A stretch of DNA of 64,000 nt, taken from assembly GCA_022457155.1 (NCBI GenBank), contig JAJGOT010000002.1, positions 602,501 to 666,500 of the forward strand. Direction: 5' to 3'. The notes beneath the pieces were generated by a model, which was given only the letters and a program-made list of their open reading frames with translations, ran no database searches and had not been told where the DNA came from. Below are positions 34,113-45,337 of this stretch, one piece after another. Each line of letters opens with the position of its first letter. Position 1 is the stretch's first letter. Source of the stretch: Cladopsammia gracilis. Taxonomy: Eukaryota > Cnidaria > Anthozoa > Scleractinia > Dendrophylliidae. The translations under genes were made by a program, and so were the position numbers.

Positions 34113-34551
34113 TATTAATGAGTTTGAGAAGTCTATTTCAATAATCACTTTATATGATGAAAGTACGAATAATATATTGATATTGTATTCATCATCGGTT
34201 TTGTGATTTTTCTCATCCATATGTGCATGTAAAAGATCATTTATATCCGTATAAGAATACATACCATCAATAAATGTTACTGTTTCCCAAGAAGTGCCAT
34301 TATCGGGGCTATATTTTATTTCTGTATTGTTATATTCTGGTTTAATATTATGCCAAGAATAGGTCATTGTTAAACGATCTACACCCATTTCATTTATCAT
34401 CTCAACAGGCAATTTCAATACAGGGTTGAATTTGATAACAAAGTCTTCAGCTTCACTTCTTCCCACTTTGACTCTATTGACAGATGAAATATGAATTACT
34501 CTATTTTGAACATATGAAGTTTCAATAGTATGTGTTGACATATATATATTA

Positions 34552-35652
34552 TTAGATTATATATTCTTTTATGAGGTCATTCATTTGCTGGGCATCTATT
34601 ATTCCAAGTTTGTTTAATGTATGTGCAATTTGTACAAACTCATTTTTAACACCATCATTTCCAGCCATTATTGACCCCCCAAGAAGCTCTAATCGACTCA
34701 TAAGATCTTGTGGATTGTTATAATAAATAACTCCACTACCTATCTTTTTGTATTTATTGGAAGTTCTATGTATTGGTATCCCACTAAGTTGATTTAAGTC
34801 GTTGAAGACTGTTTGTGACAAAGGACTATATGTCTTTTTGCTATTGAATCTTTTTGTAAGCAGATCCAGTGTGTCAAAATCAACTTGTTTATCATATACC
34901 TTTTTCTTATTTTTACGGGCTACCAATCTAAGCTGACCAAATAGTTCAGGGATATCAATAGTTAAATTACCATATTTACCTCCTTGTGTTATTTTGTATG
35001 CATTTCTTTTTGGTTGAGTGTATCCGGACCCTATTTTAGGTGGTGGTTGTGGTCTGTATTTGTAAGAAGAGAAAATGTCTTTAATACTCTGTCTATATTT
35101 TTTCAAAGTGTCCAACTCAGTATTATACGATGTAATATCTTCTTGTGTTTTGGAATGTCTTTTTTTAATGCCAAGTGTTTGGGCTATCTTGCCTGTCTTC
35201 TTCAATTCTGCATCTAGGTTTGTTGGGGATGTATCTAATAATTTCGACGGTTGTATGAGTTTGTGATTTTTCAGTATTATTTTGTCATTTTTATTAAATG
35301 CATTTTCAATTTTGATTATTGTTGGTCCCTGTTCTTGTTGTCCGTCCATATATTGAGGCAATTCTCTTTCATATGTAATAGCATTTTGTGCCGCAGTGGT
35401 GAAATCATCAAGTCCTTGTGTTATAGCTAGTTGATTATTTTGTAACTGTTTAATCAGTTCATCCTGCTTTTTATCAATAGTTGTTTTGATATCTTTCTGA
35501 ACATCAATTGTCGGTTTCAACTTTTCCGATACGTCTTCATACTCATCCTGTTTAGAATGTATACTTTCTTTGATGGTATCACGAACAGATTTTGTTATTT
35601 CCCCAGATTTAATTCTGGGAATAGCTATTTTCTTATAACGCTCTATGTCCAT
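34552..35652 (-). CDS. Conserved Polinton hypothetical protein (PY/PX-like)
   Basis: 366 residues. Lys/Glu/Asp-rich helical N-terminal two thirds, then YGNLTIDIPELFGQLRLVA and QVDFDTLDLLTKRFN, and a C terminus with SGVIYYNNPQDLMSRLELLG followed by IAHTLNKLGIIDAQQMNDLI. The YYNNPxxLxxRLxLLxGS ending is one I recognise from Polinton proteins of unknown function. Intact. Transcribed divergently from the ATPase across a 71-bp shared promoter region. Confidence 0.6.
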   Translation of the reverse strand: MDIERYKKIAIPRIKSGEITKSVRDTIKESIHSKQDEYEDVSEKLKPTIDVQKDIKTTIDKKQDELIKQLQNNQLAITQGLDDFTTAAQNAITYERELPQYMDGQQEQGPTIIKIENAFNKNDKIILKNHKLIQPSKLLDTSPTNLDAELKKTGKIAQTLGIKKRHSKTQEDITSYNTELDTLKKYRQSIKDIFSSYKYRPQPPPKIGSGYTQPKRNAYKITQGGKYGNLTIDIPELFGQLRLVARKNKKKVYDKQVDFDTLDLLTKRFNSKKTYSPLSQTVFNDLNQLSGIPIHRTSNKYKKIGSGVIYYNNPQDLMSRLELLGGSIMAGNDGVKNEFVQIAHTLNKLGIIDAQQMNDLIKEYII

Positions 35653-35723
35653 TATAATATTACATTATATAAACTTATCCAAACTTATATCAACTTATCT
35701 TTTAATCTAATGTAATATTATAT
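35653..35723. promoter_or_regulatory. Bidirectional AT-rich promoter region
   Basis: The 71 bp between divergent start codons holds inverted copies of the same motif: TAATGTAATATTATA reading into each ATG (positions about 35653-35670 on the minus side, 35706-35723 on the plus side). The same motif class abuts most Polinton ATGs in the window. Confidence 0.5.
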
Positions 35724-36362
35724 ATGGAAATACCTAATTACGATTTCAAAGAAGATGAAAATACAAATTTCAAACGGATTTATAATTATATGCCACAATC
35801 TAATTTCAGGATGCTTATTTGCGGAAACAGTGGATCTGGTAAAACGAACCTATTATATCACATGTTAATGAAGCCATTGGTTTACTATGACCAGATTCAT
35901 TTGTATGGTAAAAATTTGGAACAAGAAAAATACAGGCATATGATCGATACCATGAATGACATAAGCCGACAAGTTGGTTATGATATTATACATGTTAATA
36001 ATGATGAAATTAAACCTGTCAATAGTCTGGAAAATGATTCACAGAAAATTGTTATTTTTGATGATTTTATATGTGACAAGAATCAAAAGCCATTAATTGA
36101 TTATTTTATTCAAGGTAGGCATAAAAACTGTAGTGTGATTTATTTATCTCAATCATTTTACAAAACTCCAAAAGACATAAGATTGAATTGTTCACATTAC
36201 TGTGTTTATGATTTTCCATCTACAAATGAAAGGAGTTTAATATCCAGAGAATTAAATGTTGCCAAAGACCAATATCTTAAAGCTGTTAAGGAACCATACT
36301 CGTTTCTATATGTTGACAAACCAATGAAAACAGTCAAAAGAAACTTTTTTGGAAATATCTAA
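35724..36362 (+). CDS. FtsK/HerA-type packaging ATPase (A32-like)
   Basis: 212 residues, normal for the family. Walker A is ICGNSGSGKTNLLYHM near residue 32; Walker B is KIVIFDDFI near residue 110; a downstream sensor-like region has SVIYLSQSFYKTP. Powers genome packaging into virions. It has an ATATTATAT motif up to the ATG and a gap of 12 bp to fibre gene 1, indicating a compact cluster. Intact. Confidence 0.85.
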   Translation: MEIPNYDFKEDENTNFKRIYNYMPQSNFRMLICGNSGSGKTNLLYHMLMKPLVYYDQIHLYGKNLEQEKYRHMIDTMNDISRQVGYDIIHVNNDEIKPVNSLENDSQKIVIFDDFICDKNQKPLIDYFIQGRHKNCSVIYLSQSFYKTPKDIRLNCSHYCVYDFPSTNERSLISRELNVAKDQYLKAVKEPYSFLYVDKPMKTVKRNFFGNI

Positions 36363-36374
36363 TGTATTATTATA

Positions 36375-37808
36375 ATGGGTATATTCAATGGAAATTCTAT
36401 CACTTTCACTGAATCCAAAGTATCTATATCAAACAAGAAAGGTATTGGTTTCAAATTAACGGCTTCTGGCGACTATAATATGACCAATAAAAAACTTGTC
36501 AATGTTGGAAATCCTGTATCAAGTAGTGATGTAGCAAACAAAGGGTATGTGGATCAAATACATGCTGATTTCATTAATAGAGACGGTTCAGTTAGGATGC
36601 AATCCAATCTTCAACTTGGGGGATTTATTATCACCAATCATGGAATAGGTACCAATCAAACAGATTTAGTTAATAGGAGCTATATCGACACCGCATTAGC
36701 AGCCAAACCAAATATAAATAACACACTTCTTCTAGATGGGACGAATGATATGGCTGGTAATATTAACATGCAAATGAATCGAATCATAAATGTAGATGCA
36801 CCTACAAGTTCAAATGATGCTAGCACAAAAAAGTATACAGATGATGAACTAGTAAAAAAACTATCTCTTACAGGTGGGACTATGACAAACGAAATTAATA
36901 TGGGTAGTAACAAAATAACTAACGTAAGCACACCTACAAGTTCAAATGATGTTGCTAACAAACAATATGTCGATAATTCTGGGATTATGTCAATCCTAAA
37001 TACAGCAACCGCAACTTATGTCGATAGTTACATATATCAATATGCGGAATGTATGTATTCTTGCGAGAGAGCTCTTTCAACTGAAGTCACAATTGATGCT
37101 AGTAGAAATATTTCTGAAATATTTGATAAATCATTGTCCCAATTGAATGCGGCGCAAAATTCAAGTTCAGCTAGACCAACACTATCAACCAATAAAAATG
37201 CTAAAAGATTTTACTTCGAATTCAATGGTAATCAACGAATATTAAGTAATATCGATTTAAATGTAGGGTCAGGTGCTCAGGACATCGCCCATATATTCAT
37301 TCTTTATAGATTGAACTCAATTAGTAATTCATATTGGGTAAGTAATGGTTTATTTGGACATGATAATGGAGGTTTTGATAAATTCGTTTCTTTTGGGCAT
37401 TCTGGTGATTTGGTTATATCAGGTGCTACTAATGATTATATTGTTATAGGTTCTAATAATGTGGGCAGTAAATCACCAATTGCTAGTTATCAAACAAAAG
37501 CCAATTCAGGCAAATTGAATAAATGGTGTTGTTTATCTATTCATTGGGATGTACCTGCTAGTAATAATGGATCTAGTGTTTGGTGTAATGGTAAGAAACT
37601 AAGCAATTTTACTGCAAGAACATCATCGGGATCCAATAAAATGACATTTGGTGACCTAAATCCCAATGGTATTGCTGGATTAGATGGTGCTATTCAACTT
37701 TTTATTCTATATAAAGCATCGACAATGAGTGATACAATTATAAAGGCACATCATAAGATGATATGTCAACGATATGGTGTAGATCATGATGATATTAGTT
37801 TTTCTTAA
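36375..37808 (+). CDS. Fibre-like protein 1 with tail-fibre repeats and LamG-like head
   Basis: 477 residues. It starts MGIFN. At residues about 25-200 are four phage-tail-fibre-type repeats with the pattern N-M-x-x-x-K-I-x-N-V-x-x-P-x-S-S-x-D-A/V-x-x-K-x-Y-V-D (e.g. MGSNKITNVSTPTSSNDVA). A linker follows, then a β-rich head, residues about 245-477, with HIFILYRLNS, KWCCLSIHWD and GAIQLFILYKAS, reminiscent of LamG/concanavalin-like lectin folds. Repeats of this type trimerise in phage fibres, so a virion spike or receptor-binding role is inferred. ATTATTATA precedes the ATG. Intact, with no sign of recent mutation. Confidence 0.65.
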   Translation: MGIFNGNSITFTESKVSISNKKGIGFKLTASGDYNMTNKKLVNVGNPVSSSDVANKGYVDQIHADFINRDGSVRMQSNLQLGGFIITNHGIGTNQTDLVNRSYIDTALAAKPNINNTLLLDGTNDMAGNINMQMNRIINVDAPTSSNDASTKKYTDDELVKKLSLTGGTMTNEINMGSNKITNVSTPTSSNDVANKQYVDNSGIMSILNTATATYVDSYIYQYAECMYSCERALSTEVTIDASRNISEIFDKSLSQLNAAQNSSSARPTLSTNKNAKRFYFEFNGNQRILSNIDLNVGSGAQDIAHIFILYRLNSISNSYWVSNGLFGHDNGGFDKFVSFGHSGDLVISGATNDYIVIGSNNVGSKSPIASYQTKANSGKLNKWCCLSIHWDVPASNNGSSVWCNGKKLSNFTARTSSGSNKMTFGDLNPNGIAGLDGAIQLFILYKASTMSDTIIKAHHKMICQRYGVDHDDISFS

Positions 37809-37832
37809 ATAAAACAACCTCATAATTATAAA

Positions 37833-38270
37833 ATGATATATTATATGATACAAGAGATAGTAAAATATATTGATCATTTTTTCGATAAAACAAAACAAGA
37901 ACATCCCGAAATAATTTATAAAATATTGAAATCAGCTTTAGTATATCAATATTTGTATCAGAAACACTTTGAAAAAGAAATATCAATAGAAGAGATCCTT
38001 GAAATCAATAATGGTGAAATAGGTCTTATTGGTCCAGGTAATGGTTGTATTACACAGTTATTTGAAAGAATATTCCGTGATTATGAAATTTTACATGCAC
38101 ATAGCATACTTCACGATGCTTTTGGTCGGTTCTATAACAATCATTCATTGGATCGAGGATATACATATGTAATACCTGAACGCTTCACACCGAAATGTTT
38201 AAAAAAATCTGCTGTAGGTGGACAGCTTAGCGGCTTGATTTACTGTTTTCATAAGAAATTGAAAATTTAA
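37833..38270 (+). CDS. PLA2-like protein 2
   Basis: 145 residues. GLIGPGNGC resembles a Ca-binding loop, followed by HAHSILHDAFGRFYNNH, in which the His-Asp pair resembles the HDxxY motif of PLA2_3-type enzymes, then basic YVIPERFTPKCLKK and a C terminus ending KKLKI. It lies between the two fibre genes, in a compact cluster. The fold assignment rests on these two motifs only. Start chosen at 37833, AATTATAAAATG. Confidence 0.4.
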   Translation: MIYYMIQEIVKYIDHFFDKTKQEHPEIIYKILKSALVYQYLYQKHFEKEISIEEILEINNGEIGLIGPGNGCITQLFERIFRDYEILHAHSILHDAFGRFYNNHSLDRGYTYVIPERFTPKCLKKSAVGGQLSGLIYCFHKKLKI

Positions 38271-39378
38271 TCGACAGCTTCAAATATCTAATATACTAAT
38301 ATATAATGGGTATTTTCAATACACAACCTAAGTCTAATATAAAGGGAGATATGGGTCCATGTGGCCCTGAAGGCCGTCAGGGTAAGAGAGGCAGACGAGG
38401 GCCTAGGGGGTTACCTGGTGTTGGTTTTAATTTAACAGCAGATGGTAATTATGATATGCAAGATAAAAAGATAGTCAATATTGCAACTCCGACTAATATG
38501 GATGACGTTGTTGATTACCAATTTGTTAGGAATGTTTATGTAAGTAAAAGCACACCATCGGTTTCAGGTAATTTTGATATGAATAACAATAAAATAATAA
38601 ATTTAAAAACACCCGAATCAAATACTGATGCTGTAACGAAATTGTATACTGATACAACACTAGCAACAAAAAGTGGTAAAAGCAATACATACTTGAAAGA
38701 TGAAAGAATAGTTCTTACTGACCATTTAGATTGTAATTATCATGCGTTATTGAATGTTCAAACGGCAGGGGATCAGGATGCAATCAATTTATATTATGCA
38801 AAGACGCAGTTTTTAAATATTGTAGGTAGCGATTTTGATGCCAAGAATAAGAAAATAATGAATTTAAAAACACCGGTATCAAATGCAGATGCAACCACAA
38901 AATCATATGTAGATACAGCACTAGCAACAAAAAGTGATAAATCCAATACATACTTGAAAGATGAAAGAATAGTTCTTACTGACCATTTAGATTGTAATTA
39001 TCATGCGTTATTGAATGTGCAAACAGCAGGAGATAATGATGCTATTAATTTATATTATGCAAAGACGCAGTTTTTAAACATTGTAGGTAGCGATTTCGAT
39101 GCCAAGAAAAAGACAATAATCAATATTATTACAGATATCACTAATGATACGTCAGCTGTTAATATGTGGGCAATGAAGCATTATCATAATAATACCCCAC
39201 ATTCATATGAAGCAACGAAGGATATTGATTTGAAGGAAACATACAATATTATACAATCAAAACAGCAGACTTTTAGTTATTTAACACAACATTACAATAA
39301 TTTAGTCTCATACAATGACTGTAAAAATATATTTTTGTCTAGACGAGAAGTAAGCCCTGTGGGCGCTGATATAAATAT

Positions 39379-39527
39379 TGTAATGATGGGCGATTTCACG
39401 CGGGTCCCCCTCTAAGTAACTATTTGTAACGTCACGTGACGAATGAAAAAGAAGCATGTGCTCGGCGACAAGTGTTAACCTTCGAGGAGAAATTAAAGAT
39501 TTTGAAAGATAAACCTTGGCTTCTACA
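39379..39527 (+). repeat. 5' LTR, Gypsy 1
   Basis: TGTAATGATGGGCGATTTC... to ...CCTTGGCTTCTACA, 149 bp. No clear TATA box. Followed by the primer-binding sequence. Confidence 0.85.
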
Positions 39528-39666
39528 TTGGTGGCAGCGGTGTAAACGAACTCAAAGGATAACAAGTGACACGCATGGAGTCATTTTAATGGTTTGTGCG
39601 GCCGGATCTAGATATTTTTGTCGTTTCTGTCTTGAAATTCTGCTTGTGTGGTTTTGCTTGTTTACG

Positions 39667-40737
39667 ATGGCGGACAACTCAACCAATGATTCAGGATTTA
39701 AAGGGATCAGTTGTTCAACACCAAAAAACCCTTTCAAAGCAGGGAATCCGTTTTTACCAGCATCTGATTTGTGTACCAGTTTTGAGAGTCCTTGTCGCCC
39801 TTTGCAGTCGACAAATCCGTTCAAATCGGAGAGCCAAATGGATTTATCGGATTTGTTTACACCACGTAGACAGTTCAACAAACCTGTGAAATCGCCTGCG
39901 GATTATGATGGTTCAACGTCGCTACGAGACTATTTACAACACTTTGAGCGTTGCTCTATTGTTAATGGTTGGAATAAAGATGAAGCTGCTGTATTTTTGG
40001 CCGCAAGTCTACGTGGTGAAGCTCAAAAGGTGCTAAGTGGCATGTCTGATAGCGATTGCCGGAATTACGCGAAGATTATTGAAAAATTGGAGCTTCAGTT
40101 CGGTGTTGAAAAACAACGTCAGCTACACCAGGCACGTCTACACAGCCGGCGGCAACGAGAAAACGAAAGCGTTCAAGCTCTGGCGTCTGATATACGGTAT
40201 ATGGTCAGTTTGGCTTATCAAGATTTATCCCCTGAAACACAAGAAAGATTTGCCGTCCAGCATTTCATAGACGCCATCATGGACCACGATGACAGGCTTC
40301 GACTTCGCCGGGATAAACCATCTACCCTCGACGAAGCCTTGTCCTTGGCTTGCGAACTTGAGGCATTTCGTCTCTTGGACGGAAACTGGCAAGGAAACTC
40401 CCTGAAGGTCCGCTCAGTGGATGAGCTCGAAAAGGAGCAAGATACGTATCAAGCACAATTGGAAGCGTTGCTTGACGACATTCGAGCGCAACAACAACGT
40501 CAGGAAACTCGGCAAGCAGCTCTACAGCAATTAGTTCAGCAGATACAGCATCTAACCGAATCATTCTCTGATCGTCCGACAGCGAGGTATGCTAATCGAT
40601 ATGTTCAGTGCTGGTATTGCAAAGACTTTGGCCATTACCGTCGCAACTGCCCAAAAGCACCAAAGTCGCGTGAATACATCTATGGGCGTCCGGGAAACGG
40701 GAGCCAGGTGTCACCCAAGGGTCAGGGGGATGCCTGA
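39667..40737 (+). CDS. gag: Gag of Gypsy 1
   Basis: 356 residues from ATG 39667. Capsid-type helical region (LRDYLQHFERCSIVNGW, AASLRGEAQKVLSGM, QFGVEKQRQLHQARL) and Gln-rich coiled coil, ending in a CCHC knuckle (CWYCKDFGHYRRNC) near residue 320. Forms the nucleocapsid particle and binds RNA. The pol frame overlaps its last about 60 bases in the -1 frame, suggesting frameshift expression. Upstream in-frame codons from 39436 exist, but 39667 follows the normal leader. Confidence 0.8.
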   Translation: MADNSTNDSGFKGISCSTPKNPFKAGNPFLPASDLCTSFESPCRPLQSTNPFKSESQMDLSDLFTPRRQFNKPVKSPADYDGSTSLRDYLQHFERCSIVNGWNKDEAAVFLAASLRGEAQKVLSGMSDSDCRNYAKIIEKLELQFGVEKQRQLHQARLHSRRQRENESVQALASDIRYMVSLAYQDLSPETQERFAVQHFIDAIMDHDDRLRLRRDKPSTLDEALSLACELEAFRLLDGNWQGNSLKVRSVDELEKEQDTYQAQLEALLDDIRAQQQRQETRQAALQQLVQQIQHLTESFSDRPTARYANRYVQCWYCKDFGHYRRNCPKAPKSREYIYGRPGNGSQVSPKGQGDA

Positions 40738-43700
40738 ATGAGAGTAATAGCGGCCCAATATTAAAAGAGGACATGGACTCTGTTTTTCCACAACCCGCAC
40801 AAGAAACACAACATGCAGGTCCCGATGGGTGTATGGAAGGTTCGCGAGTTAAGAATGTACTCGGAGGTCTTTACTTGCCAGGCTTTATCGGCGGGACTCG
40901 TGCTATGTGGTTGATAGATACTGGTGCTGTTCGTTCAATTTTGTCATTTAAGGTATATAATTCCTTACCTGCAAGTGTCAAGTCTTGTTTAAGTTTAGCT
41001 AACTCTGCCATTGCCCTTGCTGATGGTCAGCAGGCCCGAACATATGGGATTCTAAACATTGTACTACGCTTGGGTACAAAGGATTTTCAGATGCATGTGG
41101 TTGTGGCTGAAATTGAGGATGAAGGCATTCTGGGGATGGATTTTCTGTCACAAGTTGACTCCCATATTGACATTGTAAGGAATCAAGTTTCAATCAACGG
41201 AGAACTGTTCGATTGCTCCAACATGAACAACCAACCTCTCAGTTTCAGATGTATGTTGCGACGGTCGGCAATTATTGAACCCAACAGTGAAGTGATCATC
41301 CCTGTCGTGGTTCACAAGCGTTCTCATTTACATCCGAAGGAGTTGCCGGTTGGTGTGCGTTTGTTGGAGCCTCGTCTTAACTCGCATTTGCAACGGAAGG
41401 GTATTTTGGTTGCAAGGACTCTGGTGAATGTTAAGGAAGACAGATTGGTACCCCTGCGCATTTTGAATGTTTCAAACGAAGTCTGCAACTTGGCTGCTGA
41501 GACTGTGGTTGCTTTAGCTAAACCAGTCAGTGGTGTAATCCCCATGGAGTCCTATGAAGAGATTGGCGAAAGTACACCAGGCCAAGCTAGAGTAATAAAG
41601 CAGCAAGCATCACAGACAACATCTGACAGGATCCTACCAGAACCCCTACAAGAACTTCTTGCAAGGAGTACAGACCACTTGACTGTCAGTGAAACTGAAG
41701 GGCTGGAGGAGTTGCTCTACAATTACCAACATGTATTCTCCCTTTCAGATCAGGACCTGGGTACCACACATGTCGTGAAGCACAAAATCGAAACCGGCAG
41801 TGCTCCCCCAATCCGACAACAGCCCCGTCGCACCTCTCCATGGAAACGCGAAGAAATCGAACAACAAGTTACCGATCTCCTGCAGCAGGGGAAGGTGAAA
41901 GAATCATCAAGTCCTTGGTCCTCCCCAGTGGTGCTAGTGGCTAAAAAGGACGGAAGCCAGCGGCTATGTGTTGATTATCGCCAACTTAATGCGGCAACAG
42001 TGAAAGATGCATTCCCTTTACCCAGGGTTGATGACTCACTTGATGCACTGAGTGGCTCAAGATGGTTTTCCACTCTAGATTTGGCGTCCGGTTACTGGCA
42101 AGTGGCAATGGATCCGACCACTCAGGAAAAGGCTGCATTTGTCACTACTAGTGGCCTTTATGAATGGAATGTTATGCCATTCGGACTCTGTAACGCACCA
42201 AGTACCTTTGAAAGGTTGATGGAACTTGTTTTGAAAGGTCTCCACTGGCATATTTGCTTGATTTATCTTGATGATGTGATTGTTATGGGAAGAACATTTG
42301 ATGAAGGTTTAGAACGCTTGAAATTGGTGTTCGAACGCTTAGGCAATGCAGGACTGAAGCTTAAACCAAAGAAGTGTTTTCTCTTTCAAAAGCGAGTGTC
42401 TTATTTTGGGCATGTTGTCACAGAAGAAGGCATCACTGCAGATCCTGCAAATGTACAGCAAATTCAATCATGGCCCACTCCAGAGAATGTCACTGAGATC
42501 AAGAGCTTTCTTGGTCTTACGTCCTACTACCGGCGATTTATTCCAGAATTTTCAACTGTAGCTCAACCATTGTACAAGTTAACGGAGGCAAGGGTGGAGT
42601 TTATGTGGACACCACAGTGCCAGATGGCTTTTGATGGACTGAAAGGATTACTGACGTCAGCTCCAGTACTGGCCTATCCTACTAGAGACGGGAAATTTGT
42701 ACTTGATACCGATGCTTCAGATCATGGAATTGGCGCTGTGTTATCGCAAGTTCAAGGTGGAGTGGAGAAACCTATTGCCTTTGCAAGCCGTGTGCTCTCC
42801 AAGTCAGAGAGGAACTATTGTGTGACTTGCCGTGAACGTTTGGCAATTGTCGAGTTTGTCAGGCAGCACCGCCACTTTCTACAAGGATCAAGATTCTGTA
42901 TTCGGACAGACCATGCCCCCCTTCGTTCTGTCTTCAAGTCCAAGAACCCAGAAGGGCAACTAGCACGTTGGATTGAATTCCTGAGTACTTTTGACTTGGA
43001 GATCCAGTATCGACCAGGGCAGCGACACCAGAATGCAGATGCCCTCTCTCGTCGACCCTGTAGTGACCATTGCAAGTGGTGCAAGGGGTGGAAATCCCAA
43101 AAGCAAGTGTCTGTTTCTCATGTTGGTGTTCAGACCGAGATGCATGCCGCTAATCAGGGTAGAGAGCAACCAAAGGACAATGATGATCCTGTTTGTGATC
43201 GCTGTGCTACAGTCAAGTTGGAACCACTGTGGACTTACAGCTTCCTGAGGGGGCAGCAGGAAGAAGACCCAGATCTAGCTGTCATCATTAAATGGAAAAC
43301 ATTAGGCAATGGAAGACCATTGTGGGAGGACGTATCACCCCAAAATGCTACCGTCAAGACCTTGTGGGCCCAGTAGGACAGGCTGTTTCTCAGGAGCACA
43401 GTTCTATGCCGTAAATGGGAGAGTGATACAGGAGATCGGACGGTTGACCAGATTGTCCTTCCCATCAGCCTTAGAGAGACTGCTTTTGCAGCCCACCATA
43501 GTCACCCTACTGCTAGTCATCGGGGAATAAAGAAGACCCTGAATGCTCTTAGGTGTCGTTACTATTGGCCGGGACTTACTTCAGCTGTTCACAGATGGGT
43601 AGCTGGTTGCCATGTGTGTGGAGCGAAGAAGACATGGGGCAGGAAGCGTCGCTCACCATTGCAGCAGTACGTTGTGGGAGCCCCCATGGAACGAATTGCC

Positions 43701-44933
43701 ATTGACATCCTTGGACCATTGCCAGAAACTCCACGCAAGAACAAGTTTATTCTGGTGGTTAGTGATTATTTCACTAAATGGACTGAAAGCTACGCGATAG
43801 TGAACCAAGAGGCGACTACAGTTGCCGAAAAGCTGGTCAGCGAGTTCATTTGCCGCTTTGGTGTACCTCACCAACTGCATAGTGATCAAGGAACTAATTT
43901 TGAATCAAAAGTGTTCGCTGAAGTTTGCAGACTTCTAGACATCGAGAAGACCCGCACCACGCCACTGCATCCCCAATCAGATGGGCAGGTGGAGCGTTTC
44001 AACAGAACCCTCATTGAGATGTTGCGAGGAAAGATTAAAGAAGACCAATCAGACTGGGATCTTCAGCTTCCAGCATGCATGATGGCATATCGAAGTGCAG
44101 TCCACGAATCTACCGGGGTTTCACCGTACCTGTTGATGCTGGGTAGAGAACTGGAAGTTCCATTGGATGCAATCACTGAGGCACCTCCTGATGCACCACA
44201 GCTACAGACAGAGTATGCCAAAGCAGTTTGAAAGAGATTGGCCAGCGCACATGATCTGGCGAGACGGCACTTAAACAAGGCAGCTAATCGACAGAAACGG
44301 AATTATGATAGGCGGCTCGCTGGCAAACCATTTACCGTTGGTGATAGTGTTTGGCTACACCATGTCCGGAGAAAGAAAGGTAGAAGTGCCAAACTTGACT
44401 GCCCTTGGGAGGGCCCATATCTCGTCACATCAGTACTGTCCGATGTCGTGTACCGTATCCAGAAGAGTGCCAGGGCCAAGCCAAAAGTTGTTCATTCAGA
44501 CCGATTGAAGCCGTACCTAGGTCCTCCTTTAGAGAGTTGGATCCCAAAGGGGCAGGTGGCAAGAAAAAGGTCAGATGGGGCTTCGACAGTCTTGGTCGAT
44601 GAAGGGCAGCCAACTCCGGGTGAGAATGGGGGAGGTGGGCTTCCCGAAGTAGAATTGACGCTGGAAGCAGGAGAGGAGGATATTGCCCGACAGCCGCCGG
44701 ATGCTGATTATGCTGAGGATGATGATGATGGCCAGCTCGATGAAGTGGGAGAACCTAGATCCTGCGTGGAAACGTTGACTCCTAGCTGTGAGGACCAGAA
44801 CCTTGAGGAAGTTGTTCACCAACCAGCCGAATTGCCCGACCAAGTTGTAACTGAGGCTGACCTTCGAAACCGTAAACGGTCCTCAAGACAGCGAAGGCCA
44901 CCACAACGTTACGGAACTTGGGTGGATGGCTAA
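40674..44933 (+). pseudogene. pol: Pol of Gypsy 1 (PR-RT-RH-IN) with two in-frame stops
   Basis: Frame opens at 40674 inside gag; first ATG 40773. In order: aspartic protease (WLIDTGAVRSILS), reverse transcriptase (DYRQLNAATVKDAFPLP, STLDLASGYWQVAM, LIYLDDVIV), RNase H (VLDTDASDHGIGAVLS), integrase HHCC (HHSHPTASHRG, CHVCG), DDE core (IAIDILGPLP, HSDQGTNF, GQVERFNRTL) and a GPY/F-type end (CPWEGPYLVTSVL) with an acidic tail. Stops at 43374-43376 (TAG) and 44229-44231 (TGA) lie in the same frame, with the reading open on both sides, so they are single nonsense changes. Conserved motifs are otherwise intact. Confidence 0.9.
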
Positions 44934-45174
44934 ACCTCACTGCCGCAGATTATGTTCATACAAACTGTTCAGGAACTGATGGACATAAAGGAACATGATT
45001 GACTGTTGCTAGCCAAGTTGAGACTTTTTTCCTTCCTTGAGGAACGTTTGAAGTTTTACGAACGATTGTTAGGGACACATTGTCTGTTGTGTTGAGTTCA
45101 AGTTATACTAAGTTTTTCGCTTGACATTAAGCTGTGATTTGCTTAAGTGGAATAGCACTAGGGGCGCTGCTTAT

Positions 45175-45188
45175 AAAGGGGGGAGTAG
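45175..45188 (+). promoter_or_regulatory. Polypurine tract of Gypsy 1
   Basis: AAAGGGGGGAGTAG immediately 5' to the right LTR, the expected plus-strand priming site. Between the pol stop (44933) and this tract lies about 240 bp of noncoding 3' leader. Confidence 0.7.
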
Positions 45189-45337
45189 TGTAATGATGGG
45201 CGATTTCCCGCGGGTCCCCCTCAAAGTAACTATTTGTAACGTCACATGACGAATGAAAAAGAAGCATGTGCTCGGCGACAAGTGTTAACCGTCGAGGAGA
45301 AATTAAAGATTTTGAAAGATAAACCTTGGCTTCTACA
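45189..45337 (+). repeat. 3' LTR, Gypsy 1
   Basis: 149 bp, differing from the 5' LTR at four positions I count (A/C, T/A, G/A, T/G). Followed by target duplication ATAT and the resumed fibre-2 frame. Confidence 0.85.

Larger units (their letters stand above)
32640..34541 (-). pseudogene. Polinton minor capsid (penton-like) gene split by an insertion
   Basis: The N-terminal part (34541 to about 34113) has TSYVQNRVIHISSVNR and FVIKFNPVLKLP, then a β-rich stretch. The C-terminal part (about 33015-32640) has NNYQLDLRGTNFGELIGFEE, LLFCPMASNHISQMRFYV and a terminus LNGIDWFVTLIIRS. Both fit the single-jelly-roll minor capsid protein of Polintons. A roughly 1.1-kb insert (33020-34112) separates them. 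TAATAATATATAT abuts the N-terminal ATG. Interrupted, therefore non-functional. Confidence 0.75.
39379..45337 (+). mobile_element. Ty3/Gypsy LTR retrotransposon 1
   Basis: 149-bp LTRs (39379-39527, 45189-45337) with TGTA...TACA ends and a 4-bp target duplication ATAT (39375-39378, 45338-45341; 5 bp if AATAT). The two LTRs differ at four positions that I count, so insertion is fairly recent. Putative primer site TGGTGGCAGCGG follows the 5' LTR. A purine tract AAAGGGGGGAGTAG precedes the 3' LTR. Contents: gag, then pol in the -1 frame. Confidence 0.9.
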
